Shown piece after piece: positions 43,001 to 54,872 of a stretch of DNA of 64,000 bases. The stretch spans positions 18,028-82,027 of the forward strand of contig BDSI01000242.1 in NCBI GenBank assembly GCA_003117195.1. Direction: 5' to 3'. The translations under genes were made by a program, and so were the position numbers. This DNA comes from Eudorina sp. 2006-703-Eu-15. Taxonomy: Eukaryota > Chlorophyta > Chlorophyceae > Chlamydomonadales > Volvocaceae. The first letter of the stretch is position 1. The number at the start of each line of letters is the position of its first letter. The notes under the pieces were generated by a model, which did no database searches, had not been told where the DNA came from, and saw only the letters and a list, made by a program, of their open reading frames with translations.

Positions 43001-45757
43001 TGGCGCCCGCCGCGGCGGTGGGCCTCGCGGAGGCCGCGGACGGTGACCTCCGGAGCGCGCTGCAGGCCCTGCAGATGAACGCCATGCTGCAGAAGGCCGC
43101 ACTGCGGGGCGCTGCGGCTGCAGGTGCCGGTGGCGGTAGGGGGGCTGGCGGCAAGGCAGGCAGGAAGGCGGCGGGCGGCCGCGGCAGCGCCAAGGCCGGC
43201 GCCAGCGCGACCGCGCTGCTGCGGGCCGGCAAGCAGCAGGCGCTCACAGCGGGGGAGGTGGCGCGGCTGGCGGCTGCGCAGCGCGACCTGGGTCTGCCGC
43301 TGTTCCACGCGCTGGGCAAGTTCCTGCACAACAAGCGGAACGACCCTGTTGGGCAGGGCAGCGGGGTTGACCGCGGCGGGAGCGACGGAGACGATGATGA
43401 CGTCGGTGTTGGTGGTGGTGGCGGTGGGAGAGGAGGCGGTGGGCGGTGGGGCGGCGCCGTGGGCCGCGGCCGTGGGACCGGTGCCATGGCAGGTGGCGGA
43501 GCCAGCAAGGACAGTGTGGCTCTGCAGCAGCTCAACGCGCACTCCCTGGCGGCGGGGCGGCAGTGGAAGCTGCAGCACCAGGTGCAGCTGCCCGCCAGGT
43601 GAGGGGCAGCTGGCCGCCGGGGAGGTACTGCACTGCGCCGCACTGCACTGCACTCCAGCCGGAAAGGGAGCGCGGCCGCGGGGCGCTCCGTCACTTTGCG
43701 AGCGATGGGATGTTCGGCGGTGGGTGAATCGGATGCCAGTCCTCGAGCTGGAGAAAGCGGGGTCCAAGGTTTAGGGTTTTCCATCTGCGGCGATCTTGCA
43801 CGAGCCGCAGAGGTTGCTGTCGACGTCCACCGCCAGGCTCTCCCTGAGCCATGCGCCAGTGGCGTCGCATCCGGCTCGTGACTGCGGCAGTGCCACCGTA
43901 TGATCAATCGTCTCAACACCCGCGTTGTCGTACAACGTCATCGTCGCTGGAAACCTATGGTGCTGTGCCGTATTCCGATCGGGCTTCTGCCCTGGTAGCA
44001 GCGCAGCTTCAATATCGTTACGCATCTCGCAGCCGGGTCTGACGCTGACCGGGGCAGCTACCCTTAGCTTGCCCATCGGGGAGACCACCGAAGCACTCCT
44101 CAATTGAGGAGGGATGCACCACTTGATCCCTCGCCCCATTCAACTCCTACGACGTATGCGAGGGTCCCACACTCACCACCACCGCAAAGAAAAAATCACC
44201 ACCAGCGCCCAGCAGAATCCATCCGCCTCGATCCACGATAACTCGTCAATTCCAGCGAATTTAATTCGTCAACCAATTCCCTGTACCCCTTCGTTACACA
44301 CCCGCCTCCGGCCGCTGCCGCGCCAACTGCCTCTCGCCCATCCCCATCCCCCAAGACTGCTTCGGCCGCCCATGCGTTACGACCCGGAAGCCATCCTGCT
44401 GCGCTGCGGTCTGGAGGCGCCCGTACTGCTGTCCTTCCTCCACGAGAACTACCTTGGCTTTGTGGACGGTGAGGCGGAGGACTCGGTGGACGACGTGGCG
44501 ACGGTGGCCGCCTACCTCAGCGACAGCGGTGCGTGGTTGGGAGTCGGCGAAGGGAGTACAGGAAAATGGTAGACATAGTGAAGCTGCGAGCAAAGGCAGT
44601 CGGTGAGGGGAGCTGAAGGGGGTCAGCGGGAATGTGGGGGGCCCGGGCGGAACTAGGGATACGCGGGGGCCGGCAGTTGGGGGAGGGGAGGTTTGGATCA
44701 TAGGCGACTGGCATAGCTACGTCGGATGGAAGCGGCTAGTGCGCGGGGTCGTGGAGGGCCGGGTGGCGATTTGGGGATGTCAGCGCGGTCCTGGACAGAC
44801 ACGGTCAGGGAGGACAAATATTTATATGCGGTTCAATTGGTTGATAACCTACAGCAGAAGGCATACGACCTATCAAATGACAAGTGTGATATTCTAAGGG
44901 AGGACTTTGCACATGGCCGCAGCGTGGTCGCGCCGCAGCGCAAATCCGCGCGGCCTCACTTCGTTTTCACTGCAGGTGTTATGTCACTCTAGGGTGCTGC
45001 GTGTGCCCCGGTTCGTTCTGGGCGTGTTTTCCGTTCTCACCCTAGGCCATCCTTCTTTCCCGGTACGAATCAACCCAGCCATTCCGGTGCATCCAGCGAT
45101 CCGACCTGCACGCGCCCGTCTCCTCCGCGACGCGCAGCCGTCCTGTGCGGACACTCCCGCGCCGCCTCCGCCACCGCCGCCACCTCCACCGGCGGCACCA
45201 GCCTCTGGCTGGAGGACTCGCCCGCCGCCGCCAACCTCTCCTCCGCCATCTCCGCCTCCGTCGCCGCGCGCGGCCTGATGTACGGAAACACGCACCCGGC
45301 GCCGCACCGCTTCAACCCCATCCGCGCCCCCGCCGCCAACGCCATCGACCAAGCATCCGCCGCCAACCGAATCCAGCTGCACGCCGCAAAGTGCAGGCTG
45401 GCATCGGCCGGCAGCACCGCCGACGGCGGCGCCACCGCCGCCGTATCGGCCTTGTTCAGCGGAGGCAGTGCCTCCCAGCTTGTGTGCTGGGTGATACCCT
45501 GGCTGCGCTCTCTGGCGCAGACCTCCCCCAGCCACGCGATGTGGCTGGCGCCGCTGCTGCCGGGCAGTTGGAGCTACTACTGGAACGGCAGTGTGATGGA
45601 GGGCGCCTTCCTGCACCGGGTGGCGCAGCTGCCGCCGCCGGGAGGGGGAGGGGGCGCAGGCGGGGCAGGCGGAGGCAACTGGGCGGGCGGCGGGGGGCCG
45701 GTGGAGGGCATGATGGAGCAGCTGGGTTTGGAAGACGAGGACCCAATTGAGGGGTGA
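40053..45757 (+). CDS. RAD17: RAD17 checkpoint clamp loader
   Basis: Six exons join in phase to 1,102 residues: 40053-41417, 41937-42072, 42360-42661, 42886-43598, 44356-44528, 45138-45757. In other eukaryotes RAD17 replaces RFC1 in a clamp loader that puts the 9-1-1 clamp on damaged DNA in the nucleus. Residues 1-315 are low complexity with many SQ dipeptides. The AAA+ core begins at about 316 (MWYERHAPRSEDDLAQVLHR), with Walker A GPPGCGKS (417-424), VVEWTAPQP, SKLDEFEAFV, Walker B LLLVEDLP (about 527-534) and ISFNSVTTNNIAKLLLRVA. The C-terminal region has FLHENYLGF, AAYLSDS and SVAARGLMYGN, typical of the family. Gly/Ala-rich inserts make it far longer than the roughly 680 residues of human RAD17. 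The acceptor at 45,138 is needed to keep the frame. Confidence 0.9.
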
Positions 45758-47396
45758 AGGGTATGGAGGGTGGCAGCGACGCACTGACGCATGGGGGCAT
45801 GGGCCTGTGGGATACCGGCAGCGACCGGCAGGGGCAGGAGGGTGGCTGCGAGCACTGGGCTGCGCAATCACTGGGCTGGGCGACTGGCAAGGGCTCGCGG
45901 CTCCCACTAGGTGGCGGCATATGGCAAGGCGCGTGCACCTGCTGGGTACTTTTGCATGGGGTGCTAGCAGTAGGGAACGTAGTAGGGCAGGTGGTGGGGC
46001 AGGCGGCTGCCATTGCAGGGGATGTCAGCGGGTATAAGTGCATGTCAAACGCCGGCGTTTCCCGAATACCTCCGGGGCGGGCCGGGCCTTGCGCTCGTCA
46101 ATAGCTTCATGCCGCCCTGCGCGCGCGGGTGGTGCCTCGGCGGCCGGGGGCCCATGGGAAGGTGCGGATTGGAGGGGCAGCGTGCAATGAGGACAATACT
46201 GCGTTTCGGAGGGGAAGATAATACAGGGGTTGCTGATCGGCGGCGGGAAGGATCGGCTGGTGGCGCGGCAGCGGCAGCCATGCGACGTGCAGGCGGACGC
46301 TGCCCGCGACCACATGCCAACCATGGCGCAAGCCAAGCGCGCATGGCATGGGGAAGTAGTTTCTGGACTGATGACGGGCAGGTGCACCGCAAGAATGCGG
46401 TGCACTGCGGTGCCAGTTAGTGTTTGGTTGGTCGGGACTGAATGTGACTGGAGGCGTTTCAGGTCGGACCTGACGCACTTTTGCGGGTGTGCGGCTGGAG
46501 TCTAACGGGCGGCCGTCGGTGCAGAACGACTGCCCAAGCATGATGGCGGCGGCAGATGACGACGATCGCGCGACGCGGGAGTCTAGGTGTACAGGATGTG
46601 TACCCCGGGTATCGTATCCGCAGCGTGCGCGCCTTATCTGACTCCTGGCTCCCCTCTGCTGGCTGCCCGGTGGACACGGGGTGGTGGGGCCAGTCCGGTA
46701 CCTAACCTAGGCTGACGGCACTGAAGCAGAGACAGGAGAGCACTGGGGAGTGTGGGTGAGCGAGGAGTGCAGTCGAGACCGACCGCCGGCACCTCGTGGC
46801 ATTCTTTGCTGCATACGTGTGCCCTGGTGCAGTTGTGTTACGAATGACACATGGGCATCGTTGCTTGTGTGCTGATGTGTATGTCTTACAATGCGAGAGC
46901 CTCTCCTCTTCACACCCGCAAGTATCGTTCCGGGGGCGGACGGGCGGACGCGCGGTCAGGGCCCAAGCCCCCAAGTAGATAGAGTAGGGATCAGCCCGAC
47001 AGACACTGCCCCCGTGATCCAATAAATGCCGTACGACAGGAACGACCATGCAACAAGGCATGTCGTACTCCATTCAACGCACATTGTGTACTGGGTACTC
47101 CCTCAAATCCTGCGCCCTGAGCAGGATGAAGTTTCACCATCCGTACTCCCGCGACACCGCAACCCCCTCCCCCCACAGCACTGTTGACCAAATGGCAACC
47201 GCCAACCAACTCAACTCCCGGAACCCGCTGTGCCAACTGCCCGCCAACATTATCCGCATCCTGCGCCACGGTCACCGAACCCCAACCCCGGGTAGCTACG
47301 CGTCCGGTCCTCCAATCCTCCTTGGGTCCCAGCTGTCTGCAGCCCACACCTCCCCCCCTCTCTCGCCCGACCCGCCTCTCCCCCCAATGCTACCCC
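45758..47396. other. intergenic between convergent genes
   Basis: RAD17 (plus) and the propeller gene (minus) converge here. The interval should contain both 3' UTRs. Short ORFs present show no protein character. Confidence 0.5.
46886..46890 (-). terminator. possible poly(A) signal TGTAA for the propeller gene
   Basis: TTACA on the plus strand is TGTAA on the minus strand, about 510 bp after the propeller stop codon, a usual distance for volvocalean genes. Confidence 0.4.
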
Positions 47397-50300
47397 TCAG
47401 CCCCGCCCGTCCCGACAGGGCGGCCACACGGGCTCCCGGGCGAACCCCGCGAAGGTGGCCCGCCCCACCCGCTCCATCCGGCACTTCCGCACCACCTGCA
47501 CCGGGCCACCCAGCGCCGGCACCTCGTATACCTCCTGCACCTCCTCCGCGTCCTCGTCCTCGTCCTCGTCCTCCTCCCCCCGCTGCTCTCCTTGTGCCTC
47601 CCGCGCTGCGTCGCCCCCTGCAAACTCCGCCGCCGCCGCCGCCGCCTCGGTGCGGCTGTGCTGCATCTCCCCGCCAGCCGCCCCCACGTGGTCATCCCCC
47701 GGAGACCCGGGAGAGGCTGCAGCCGCTCCGACCGGGACTGGGTGAGGCCGCGGCACCATCCCTGATGCATCGCCGATGTGCTCACCGCCGCCGCCACCGC
47801 CACCGACTCCACCAAACCCACCATCACCTCCTCCGCTGTCCACCCCCATATCCGCGCACGACCCGCCGCTGTCGCCCTGAGCTGCCATCCTCGATGTGGA
47901 GGCTGTGGCGATCGGGCCGGTCCCTACGTCCTGGGGCTGCGTGGCTGGACCCAGGGCACCCGCTTCCGTAGCGCCGCGGCTGCCGCTGCTGGCACCTGCC
48001 AACGCCGCCGCCGCCGGCGCCTCGGCGAGGAGTTGGCCGTCCTCCGCCTCGCATGCCGAGCTGCGGCGGCTCCCAAGCTGAGGGCAGCTGCCGGGCGGCG
48101 CTGCGTCGGCGCGTAACTTCGGCCCAGGCTCCGGACCCTCAGTCAGGCTCCGGCCCGGCCCAAACCCCTGGCGCCGTTCGCGGGCGGGACGCTGCGGGAG
48201 GAAGCAGATGTAGGCGGTTTGCTCCTCTGCTGCAGCAGGCAGGGCGAGCGGGCGGTATAGAAGGGTGTTGGGAAGGGGCGCACTGGAGCTCAGCTGGTTC
48301 GGCTGCAACCGGATGGGGGGCCGCCGGGAGCTGCTTGCCCCTAACAACAACATAACATCCCCTGGGTGCTGGAGTGTGGGCAGGAGTTCGGAGATCTGTG
48401 GACATAACAAACTGTGGGCAAGGAAACGCCGGTTGCGACGGGGTGGCGTGGGAACCTGGGATGGAGGCCGCAATGTGTGATGCTGTGGGCCCCGCCCCGC
48501 CTCGTCGTCCCCCCCCTCCCCACAGGCCCAGTGCAACGCTGCTCCTACCGGCTTCTGCCTGTCCCTTTTCACTCCGCAGCCTCACCCCCTTCACCTCGCG
48601 TTCAGAATGCAGGACCCCGTTACCGCACCTTTTCCCTCCTCCTCCTCCTCCTCCTCCTCCTCCTCCTCCTCCTCGCTGTCGTCCTCCCCCTCCTCGCTGC
48701 CGCCCGCAGCCGGGTCCCGGACCCTCCTCGCCTTCAGGTCCGTGTTCACCGCGCAGCAGAATCCCCAGCTGTCCGGGGCCCACAGGCTGAGGGAGGGGCA
48801 GCTGCCCGTGAGGTACTGGTCCAGGAAGGGCATGTACTCCGAGGCGAAGTCCCGACCCGAGGAGAAGGGCGGCACAACATACAGCCGGGCCGGCCGCCGC
48901 AGAGAAAACGAGGCGCCGGGGCGGGGCCGGGGCCGGGGCCCGGCCGCTGAGGGGTGCAGAGGGGCGGGCCCGGCGCTGCTGCCAGCTGCGGTCGCCGCCG
49001 CCGCCGACCCAGGGTCCGCGTGCGGCCGCGGGAGCTGCTCCTCCCCGAACTCCCACACCAGGCACTGCAGCGCCGGTCGTGTGGCCTGGCGGGGATGTCC
49101 CCCGGAGAGGAGTGGAGCGGAGCGGAGTAGGATGTGCGCCAGGGAGGAAACGGAACGCGGGAAGACGGAGGGTTCCGAACACGAAAAAGACGTCCGGAAC
49201 CAACCCGGACACACCATCACCCGTTGACGAGGAAGATACGGTGACGTCCATGGGCGGACGGAGATGCACTGCGGCGGTCTACCTCCGTCCGGTTCGCGGC
49301 CATGCCGCACCTGCTGCCCAAATCCTCCGCCCGGGAGGAGGTCCAGGTCCCCCAGACCGCTCGACCCCATCGGCCGGCGGGTGGCCTTCTTCCGCCTGGA
49401 TCACACCCAGCCAGCCACCCATCGTGACTGCACAACCAACCCTGCCCATGACATTCCGCCCGATACCCTTTCCCCCACCACCTCACCGTGGTTGCTTTAA
49501 ACCCCTCCACTCCACTTCACTCCACCCTCCGCCCATTCCTCACGACTTTCCCCACAGGCACTCACGCACCTTGTTGACGATGACGAGCAGACGGGAGCCG
49601 TCCGGAGACCACTGCACCCCCTCGACACTTCCCCGCAGAGCTCCCACATCCGACGGCTCCACCACCTGCCCCGCCGCCTCCCCCAGGACCGGGGGCAGCG
49701 GCCATAGCTGCCACGTCACCGCCACGCCCGGGGGTGTCGGCGGGGCCGTCAGCACGTCCCCGCCAACGCCGTCGCCGTCCTCATTCAATGACAGACCGGC
49801 GGCGCCGCCACCCCGCCCGTTGTCGTACAGCTGCACCGAGGCCCTTAAGTCCTTGCAGTACAGGCGGCCGTGCCTGACCCAGGCTAGGATACGGCCGTCC
49901 CCGCTGATGGCTGTCAGCAGCCCCGACGTCCTGGGGAAGTTGAAGGACCAGTCTCTTGTTTCGGGCGCACGGGGCAGGCTGAGCAGCTGCTCGCGGGGGG
50001 GGGTGGGCCGTGGGGGGAAACGGGTGTGGGGCAGGGGAGGGGACGACAGCGGGGGTGGGCAGGGGGAGCGAGAGGGACCCCTGGAGAGGGAGGGCGGCTC
50101 TTTAGGCCCATGTGGCTGTGCACACCATAGCCGCCTCCACGCCCGCCCGCCGTCCCGACAGCGCCATCGCCCAGTCGGAGCCCTCCCTCCCCCGACCCGC
50201 CCATCCCTCTCTGCCACCTCTCCCGCCCTTCCCTCCCATCCCTCCCTCCAAATACTCAATCCATGCCGCGCTGCGTCCCTCCCCCCTTCCCCTCCCTCCC

Positions 50301-52070
50301 TGCCTCCATGACCAGTGTCAGGAAAGGATGCCCCTGCAGAGCGAGTCTGCGCCACGTCACGCACCAGCTCCGCCCGACCCACGGGTCCGTCCAGTGCGTC
50401 CGCGTCCAGCGCCAGCAGCTGGCAGCTCCACCTGCGCTGCAGCCTCCTGTCCCGCTCCAGCGAGGCAGGCGTGAAGGAGACCTCCACACTGCTCTCACCC
50501 CACTCCACCCGCTCCGCATCCCCCAGCGCCACCGCCGCGTCCCACTCGCTGCCCCAGGCCAGATGCACAGTCGGCCCCGCCGTCCCCCCTGGATCATCCC
50601 CCCGCTCCTCCGCCAACCCAGCTCCTCCGTCCGTGAGCTGCGTAGCGGGTAGGCTACCCGGAGTGGATCCCGCGGCGCCCGGGGCCGGTGGCTGTAGCTG
50701 TTGAGCTGCGACGAGGGCGGCTGCCGCTGCACGCTGTAGCCGGTAGCTGCTGCAAGCCGGAAGTGGCAGTAGCAGGCGGCTGCGGCCCCTGTGGTCGACG
50801 AACCATTCCGGTGCAGCGCAGCCGCCGAGGCGGTCCACGCAGCTGAGGAGGAGCCGCCAGGGAGCGGCAGCCTGCTGACTCGCTGGGAGCACGTTCGGCA
50901 TCAACCACTCCACATGGGCGGTCGCCGGAGCGGGGGAGCCCCCACCGTGCCCCACCGCTGCCACTGCACCGCCCTCCGCCAGTCCCTGCCCCTGCCCTTG
51001 CCTCTCCTCCTCCATAGGAGGCTGTAGTGAGGCTGGCAGGGGGGCACATGGGTCCGGCTCACAGTCCAGGAACCCGGCCCCGGGTGAGGTCGCGTCCCAC
51101 ACGGCGAAGCTCTCCGCGTCCACGTGCGCGAAGATGCGCGGGGCGGCGGGACACCAGTGGAAGAACAGCGGCTGGCCGCAGCCCACCACACTCACGCGGG
51201 GCGGGCGGCGCGCGGGCCCCAGGCAGGCGGCCACGTCCAGCACCCGGAGCGCCACCCGCCTGAGAAGGACAAGAACAAGGAGTGGGAGAAGGGGGAGGGG
51301 GAGGGGGGACAGGAAATCGGTAGACGCATTCAGACTGCGTACCCCCCCGTGAGGAAGGGGGGGCTGTGGGGAGCTCGGAGAGGATCACTGGCGTGTCGTG
51401 GTTTGAGCAACAGCCAAATCCTGCGGGTCCAGGCGCGTCGGGCAGGGGTGGGGGCGAGCAGGGTGGCTCCGGCACATCGGGTATGGGACCCTCGCCCGCT
51501 GGCCTCCGCCCCACCGGTGCTGGCCCTCCACACACCTGTCCCCAACCGAGCTGCCCAGCATGGCCAGGTAGTTACCACAAGTGCTCCAACTGAAATAAAA
51601 CTGAGCAAAGCGGTTCCGGAGCTGAAGCTGGAGCACCTTGCGACCGCTGCGGTCGTGCTGCGGACAAGGGCCGCAGCGGGTGGAGGGAGGGAGGGGCATA
51701 AGGAGGCAGGTTAGGTGACGGGGGGCGACACGTCACCGTCTTTGAAAGCGTACGCGCTGACTCAGCCACCTTGCGCGCCACACCGCCGTTTAAACTTGCG
51801 TCCCATGGGCCTTATACGTACCGACCCGTACAGACGCATCTGGACTCACTGGCCTGTTCCTACTCCGCCCTTTGCCGACTCCCAGCTCCGCCCCACATGG
51901 CCCACCCCCACACTCCCACCCCAAGCCCCACCAGCAGAACGTAGGCCCTGGTCGGGCTACCCGGCAGCTTGTCCGGGCCCATCACCAGGGAGCTGGCCAG
52001 CAGCTGGCCGGTGGGGGACCAGGTGGGTTGCCGGACTGACCCGCGGGACGGTCCCGACCGTTGCACCCGC
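47397..52070 (-). CDS. beta-propeller protein (WD40/TolB-like), 5' end open
   Basis: Six exons join in phase on the minus strand: 52070-51932, 51657-51536, 51259-50365, 49986-49570, 49064-48595, 48411-47397. Propeller-type strands repeat along it: PTWSPTGQLLASSL, FYFSWSTCGNYLAML, PLFFHWCPAAPRIFAHVD, AISGDGRILAWVRHGRLY, VQWSPDGSRLLVIVN and SLSLWAPDSWGFCCAV. The segment RLYVVPPF...EYMPFLDQYL recalls a conserved plant and algal family of unknown function with a TolB/WD40 fold. Low-complexity inserts include a Glu run (from the CTC tract at 48,636) and a DEDEDED stretch near 47,550. The first listed exon begins in mid-codon, so at least one 5' exon is missing. A weak choice is an ATG near 52,194; fusion to the upstream F-box-like gene is the alternative. 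Partner and role are unknown. Confidence 0.72.
48636..48674. repeat. CTC triplet repeat encoding poly-Glu
   Basis: About 13 CTC units inside an exon of the propeller gene. On the coding (minus) strand they read as a run of Glu. Confidence 0.9.
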
Positions 52071-52257
52071 CTGCGCAAGACCAGGTAGGAGGGAGCGGAA
52101 CAGGGTTAAAAATGAAAAGAGCTCAGACAGGGGGAGAAGGAGGGAGAGGGCAGAGGGAGGGGAGGGGGCCTGAGGTCAGGGCTGCGGACGTGGGCATAGA
52201 TGAGCACCCGGGCGGGGGCCTCGGCGGGGATCCGCTGTCGCGTGGACAGTGACAATC

Positions 52258-53616
52258 CTAGTTGGGCGTGTCAACCAGGAGCCGGGGGTCCTTGCTGACT
52301 GAACGAAGCTCCAGCCGCATGCGCACCCCCCGGCGATTGGGTCCCCGGAGGTCGCGGCGTGAGACGGCAGTTCCGCTGGGGGACCCCGCGCCTCTGGTCT
52401 CTCGGCCGCCCAGACCGCCTCTCCTCCGCCCCACCCCCACCCCCACCCCCCAGCTGCCCAACGGACGTCCCAAACCCCCTCCCACCCGCGCAACCGCCCG
52501 GCACCCCCCCCTGGCCCCCTCCCCGGCCACACCCCCCTACGCACAGGTCGGCCTCCACACGCCTGGCCCTCTCCACGTCGGGACCTCCTCCGGGCTCCTT
52601 GCGGGGGTGACCCGGGCGCCTCGGCCGCCCTCCGCTTGGGCGCCACGGGTCGGCTCCCGTGTCGAGACCGGGACCCGGGGAGGGACCCGGGGAGGGATAG
52701 GGGTAGGTGACCAGCAGCAGTTGGTTGTGGCCCAGGCCCTCGGACTGTAGCAGGGCCAGAGCCGCCTCGCGCTGATCCCCCGGGGGCCGTGTGGAGCAGC
52801 GGTCAGCCGAGGCATGCCCGCCGTGCTGCTCCGCTCGTCCTTCCGGCTGCTGGCGCTGCTGCGGCGACGCGGGGGCCGCACTCGTGGACCCCCCTGCGCA
52901 CCCGCCAGCACCACCCCTACCACCAGCAGCGGCGCCGTGCATGTGGGAGGCGGATGCGGCATCAGCCACCGCGCGGATGTGGTTGCGGGTGCGGCGGTGC
53001 GCCGGCGAACCACCCCCCAGGCCGCACCTGTTGTGGGGACAAACGTCAGGGGGTAGGGGTGCGGGCGAGGGAGGGGGTGGGGTGGGGTGGGGTGGGGTTG
53101 AGAGTACTCCAGCGGAAACCATGCAGTCCAGGCTGTGTCGCAATGTCCTGCTGTGCAGAAGGAAGGACCATGCCCACTCAGAGGCAAGTGCCAACCGAGG
53201 ATGTTCCAGTGGCATCATGTGGCAGACGGCTTGGCCCGTCCTTCGTGTATAGTAGCGCTGACCCTGTACCAAATGCCAGACAAGCGCGGAGGCGACCGCC
53301 TCCATTGCGAAGACACTACAGCTATTGGGGAGCAGCTGGCCCTGACTGACCACGCGATGCGCCACGCGAGGTAGGTCTGCGAGCGGCACCCACACGCCTG
53401 CCAGGATGCCGCGTGTCGGAAGGCCGGTGGTTCCAGTCGTTCCAGGTGAGAATCCCAGAATGTATTGGCAAGCCTCAGCCAACGGGTGCATGTGCAAGAA
53501 GCAATTGCCAGACTGGCCGGGCCGAGCAGGCCGAAAACAGCATATAGAAGCGCGTCGTCAAGAAGTTCGTCCCAGGCCGGCAGCTGTGGGCCCCCGGAGG
53601 TATCGTCATAATCCAT
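52258..53616 (-). CDS. F-box-like protein, structure partly resolved
   Basis: The minus-strand ATG at 53,616 opens MDYDDTSGGPQL followed by an F-box-like helix set: LPAWDELLDDALLYAVFGLL, then IASCTCTRWLRLANTFWDSH. F-box proteins select substrates for SCF ubiquitin ligases. Downstream, another frame looks coding (PRVAHRVVSQGQLLPNSCSV to ASEWAWSFLLHSRTLRHSLD, about 53,390-53,110). I found no clean intron joining the two frames, so a frameshift or a missed splice site lies near 53,390-53,440. Later exons are probably about 53,030-52,554 (Ala/Gly-rich, then GHNQLLLVTYPYPSPG) and 52,367-52,258, which join in phase and end in DPRLLVDTPN and a stop. It may share a transcript with the propeller gene. 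Confidence 0.45.
53076..53098. repeat. GGGGT tandem repeat
   Basis: About five GGGGT units within a probable intron of the F-box-like gene; it could form a G-quadruplex. Confidence 0.8.
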
Positions 53617-54872
53617 TAAAATGCACGTGTGGCAACGTCACTTTCAGGAAAAGTCTTCACTTGTCCGCAACACCCGCGGAGCCTTCGTGTGTGGTTACTC
53701 AGTTCGTATTGGTAAGACGTGTTCATGGAGCTGCATTGTCATCTGCCATGTCCAAATAATTCAGCAAGTGTATGTGCAGCAGAATGAGGCTGACGCCTCG
53801 ACCCCTGCACGACACACGAATACCGTTGCAATAATAGGCAAGGCCAACGTATGAATTGACGAGCGATTGCAAAGAGGTAAAATTCTAAACCAATTAATAT
53901 GGGAAATAGGATTAACCCAGCAAGGGGAATGAATTAGTTGCCCGGGGTTTCTCGGGACGGGTACCAGGTTCTTCCAGTATGAAAATGTCCGACGGATATT
54001 ATGGTTCTCCTGAATGAGTTTCTGACTGCTGTACACTACAGAAGGGGCGCAACCCTCAAGGGCCATCCCGAATGCCGCCTTCGCTTTGTAAATATCCTTA
54101 TCACAATGCGCCTTCCAGTAGGGCACTGTTCTTTTTGAGACGTGCAATGACACTAAAGCGATGCCTGCCGGGCCAGTGACGGGCAGACTGTAAAGGCAGT
54201 TGGAGTGTGGGGACGATGGCATAACCGGATTCCATCCATTGTTCGTGCCCTTTCATGCCGTGATTTCGATGAAATATTTCGCCCTTGATATATGATTTGA
54301 CGGCGATCTCGGCTTGAGCTTTAGCACAAAGTTTGCTGGGTTGTCTGGGTTCCCCGGTATGTATGTATCATGTTACATGTTATACTGGCCGTATGGCCAA
54401 TTCTGCCATGCGTTCCCCCACAACGATTTACATCCCGTTACCGCAGGTCCTATTACCTGCCGTGCAGACTGCCCCTCAACGGAAGCTTGCGACTGAAGAG
54501 CCCCATTCATAATAGATTGGCAGAAAGCAACACTAGGCGCACATGAGGCTTTACCGGCAACGGCATGTCTGTTGATGGAGCCAATCAGTCCTACTTCTGA
54601 TACGTGGAGGCGAAATGAAGGGTAAGTAAATCTTGTAAAGTGCAAAACGCCCGACATTTGGAGCTACATAATAAAAAATTGCCACGCGTACATAGCTTGG
54701 GTAAGCGTTATGAAGCGTTACGGCGGAGTCCTAAGGACTGGCTGTCACAAGATTGGTTAACCTACAACCGCCAGATCCAATTTTGTGAGGCCATCAGGTT
54801 CCGTCGCATCATACGCTGTTATTCACCTGAGGTGATTTCTTACCATACTTTCACATCGCAAATTTAGGAAAA
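53617..54872. other. intergenic between divergent genes
   Basis: About 1.25 kb of lower-GC sequence separates the F-box-like start (minus) and the GPX start (plus). No ORF of interest. It must contain both promoters; I see no specific element. Confidence 0.5.

Noticed and set aside
42313..43919. Two minus-strand ORFs of 428 and 484 codons
   Set aside because: They are shadows of the RAD17 exons and introns; the plus-strand frame carries the RAD17 motifs.
49079..50311. 410-codon plus-strand ORF rich in Pro and Ser
   Set aside because: It is antisense to beta-propeller exons and introns whose phases join on the minus strand; it ignores intron boundaries.
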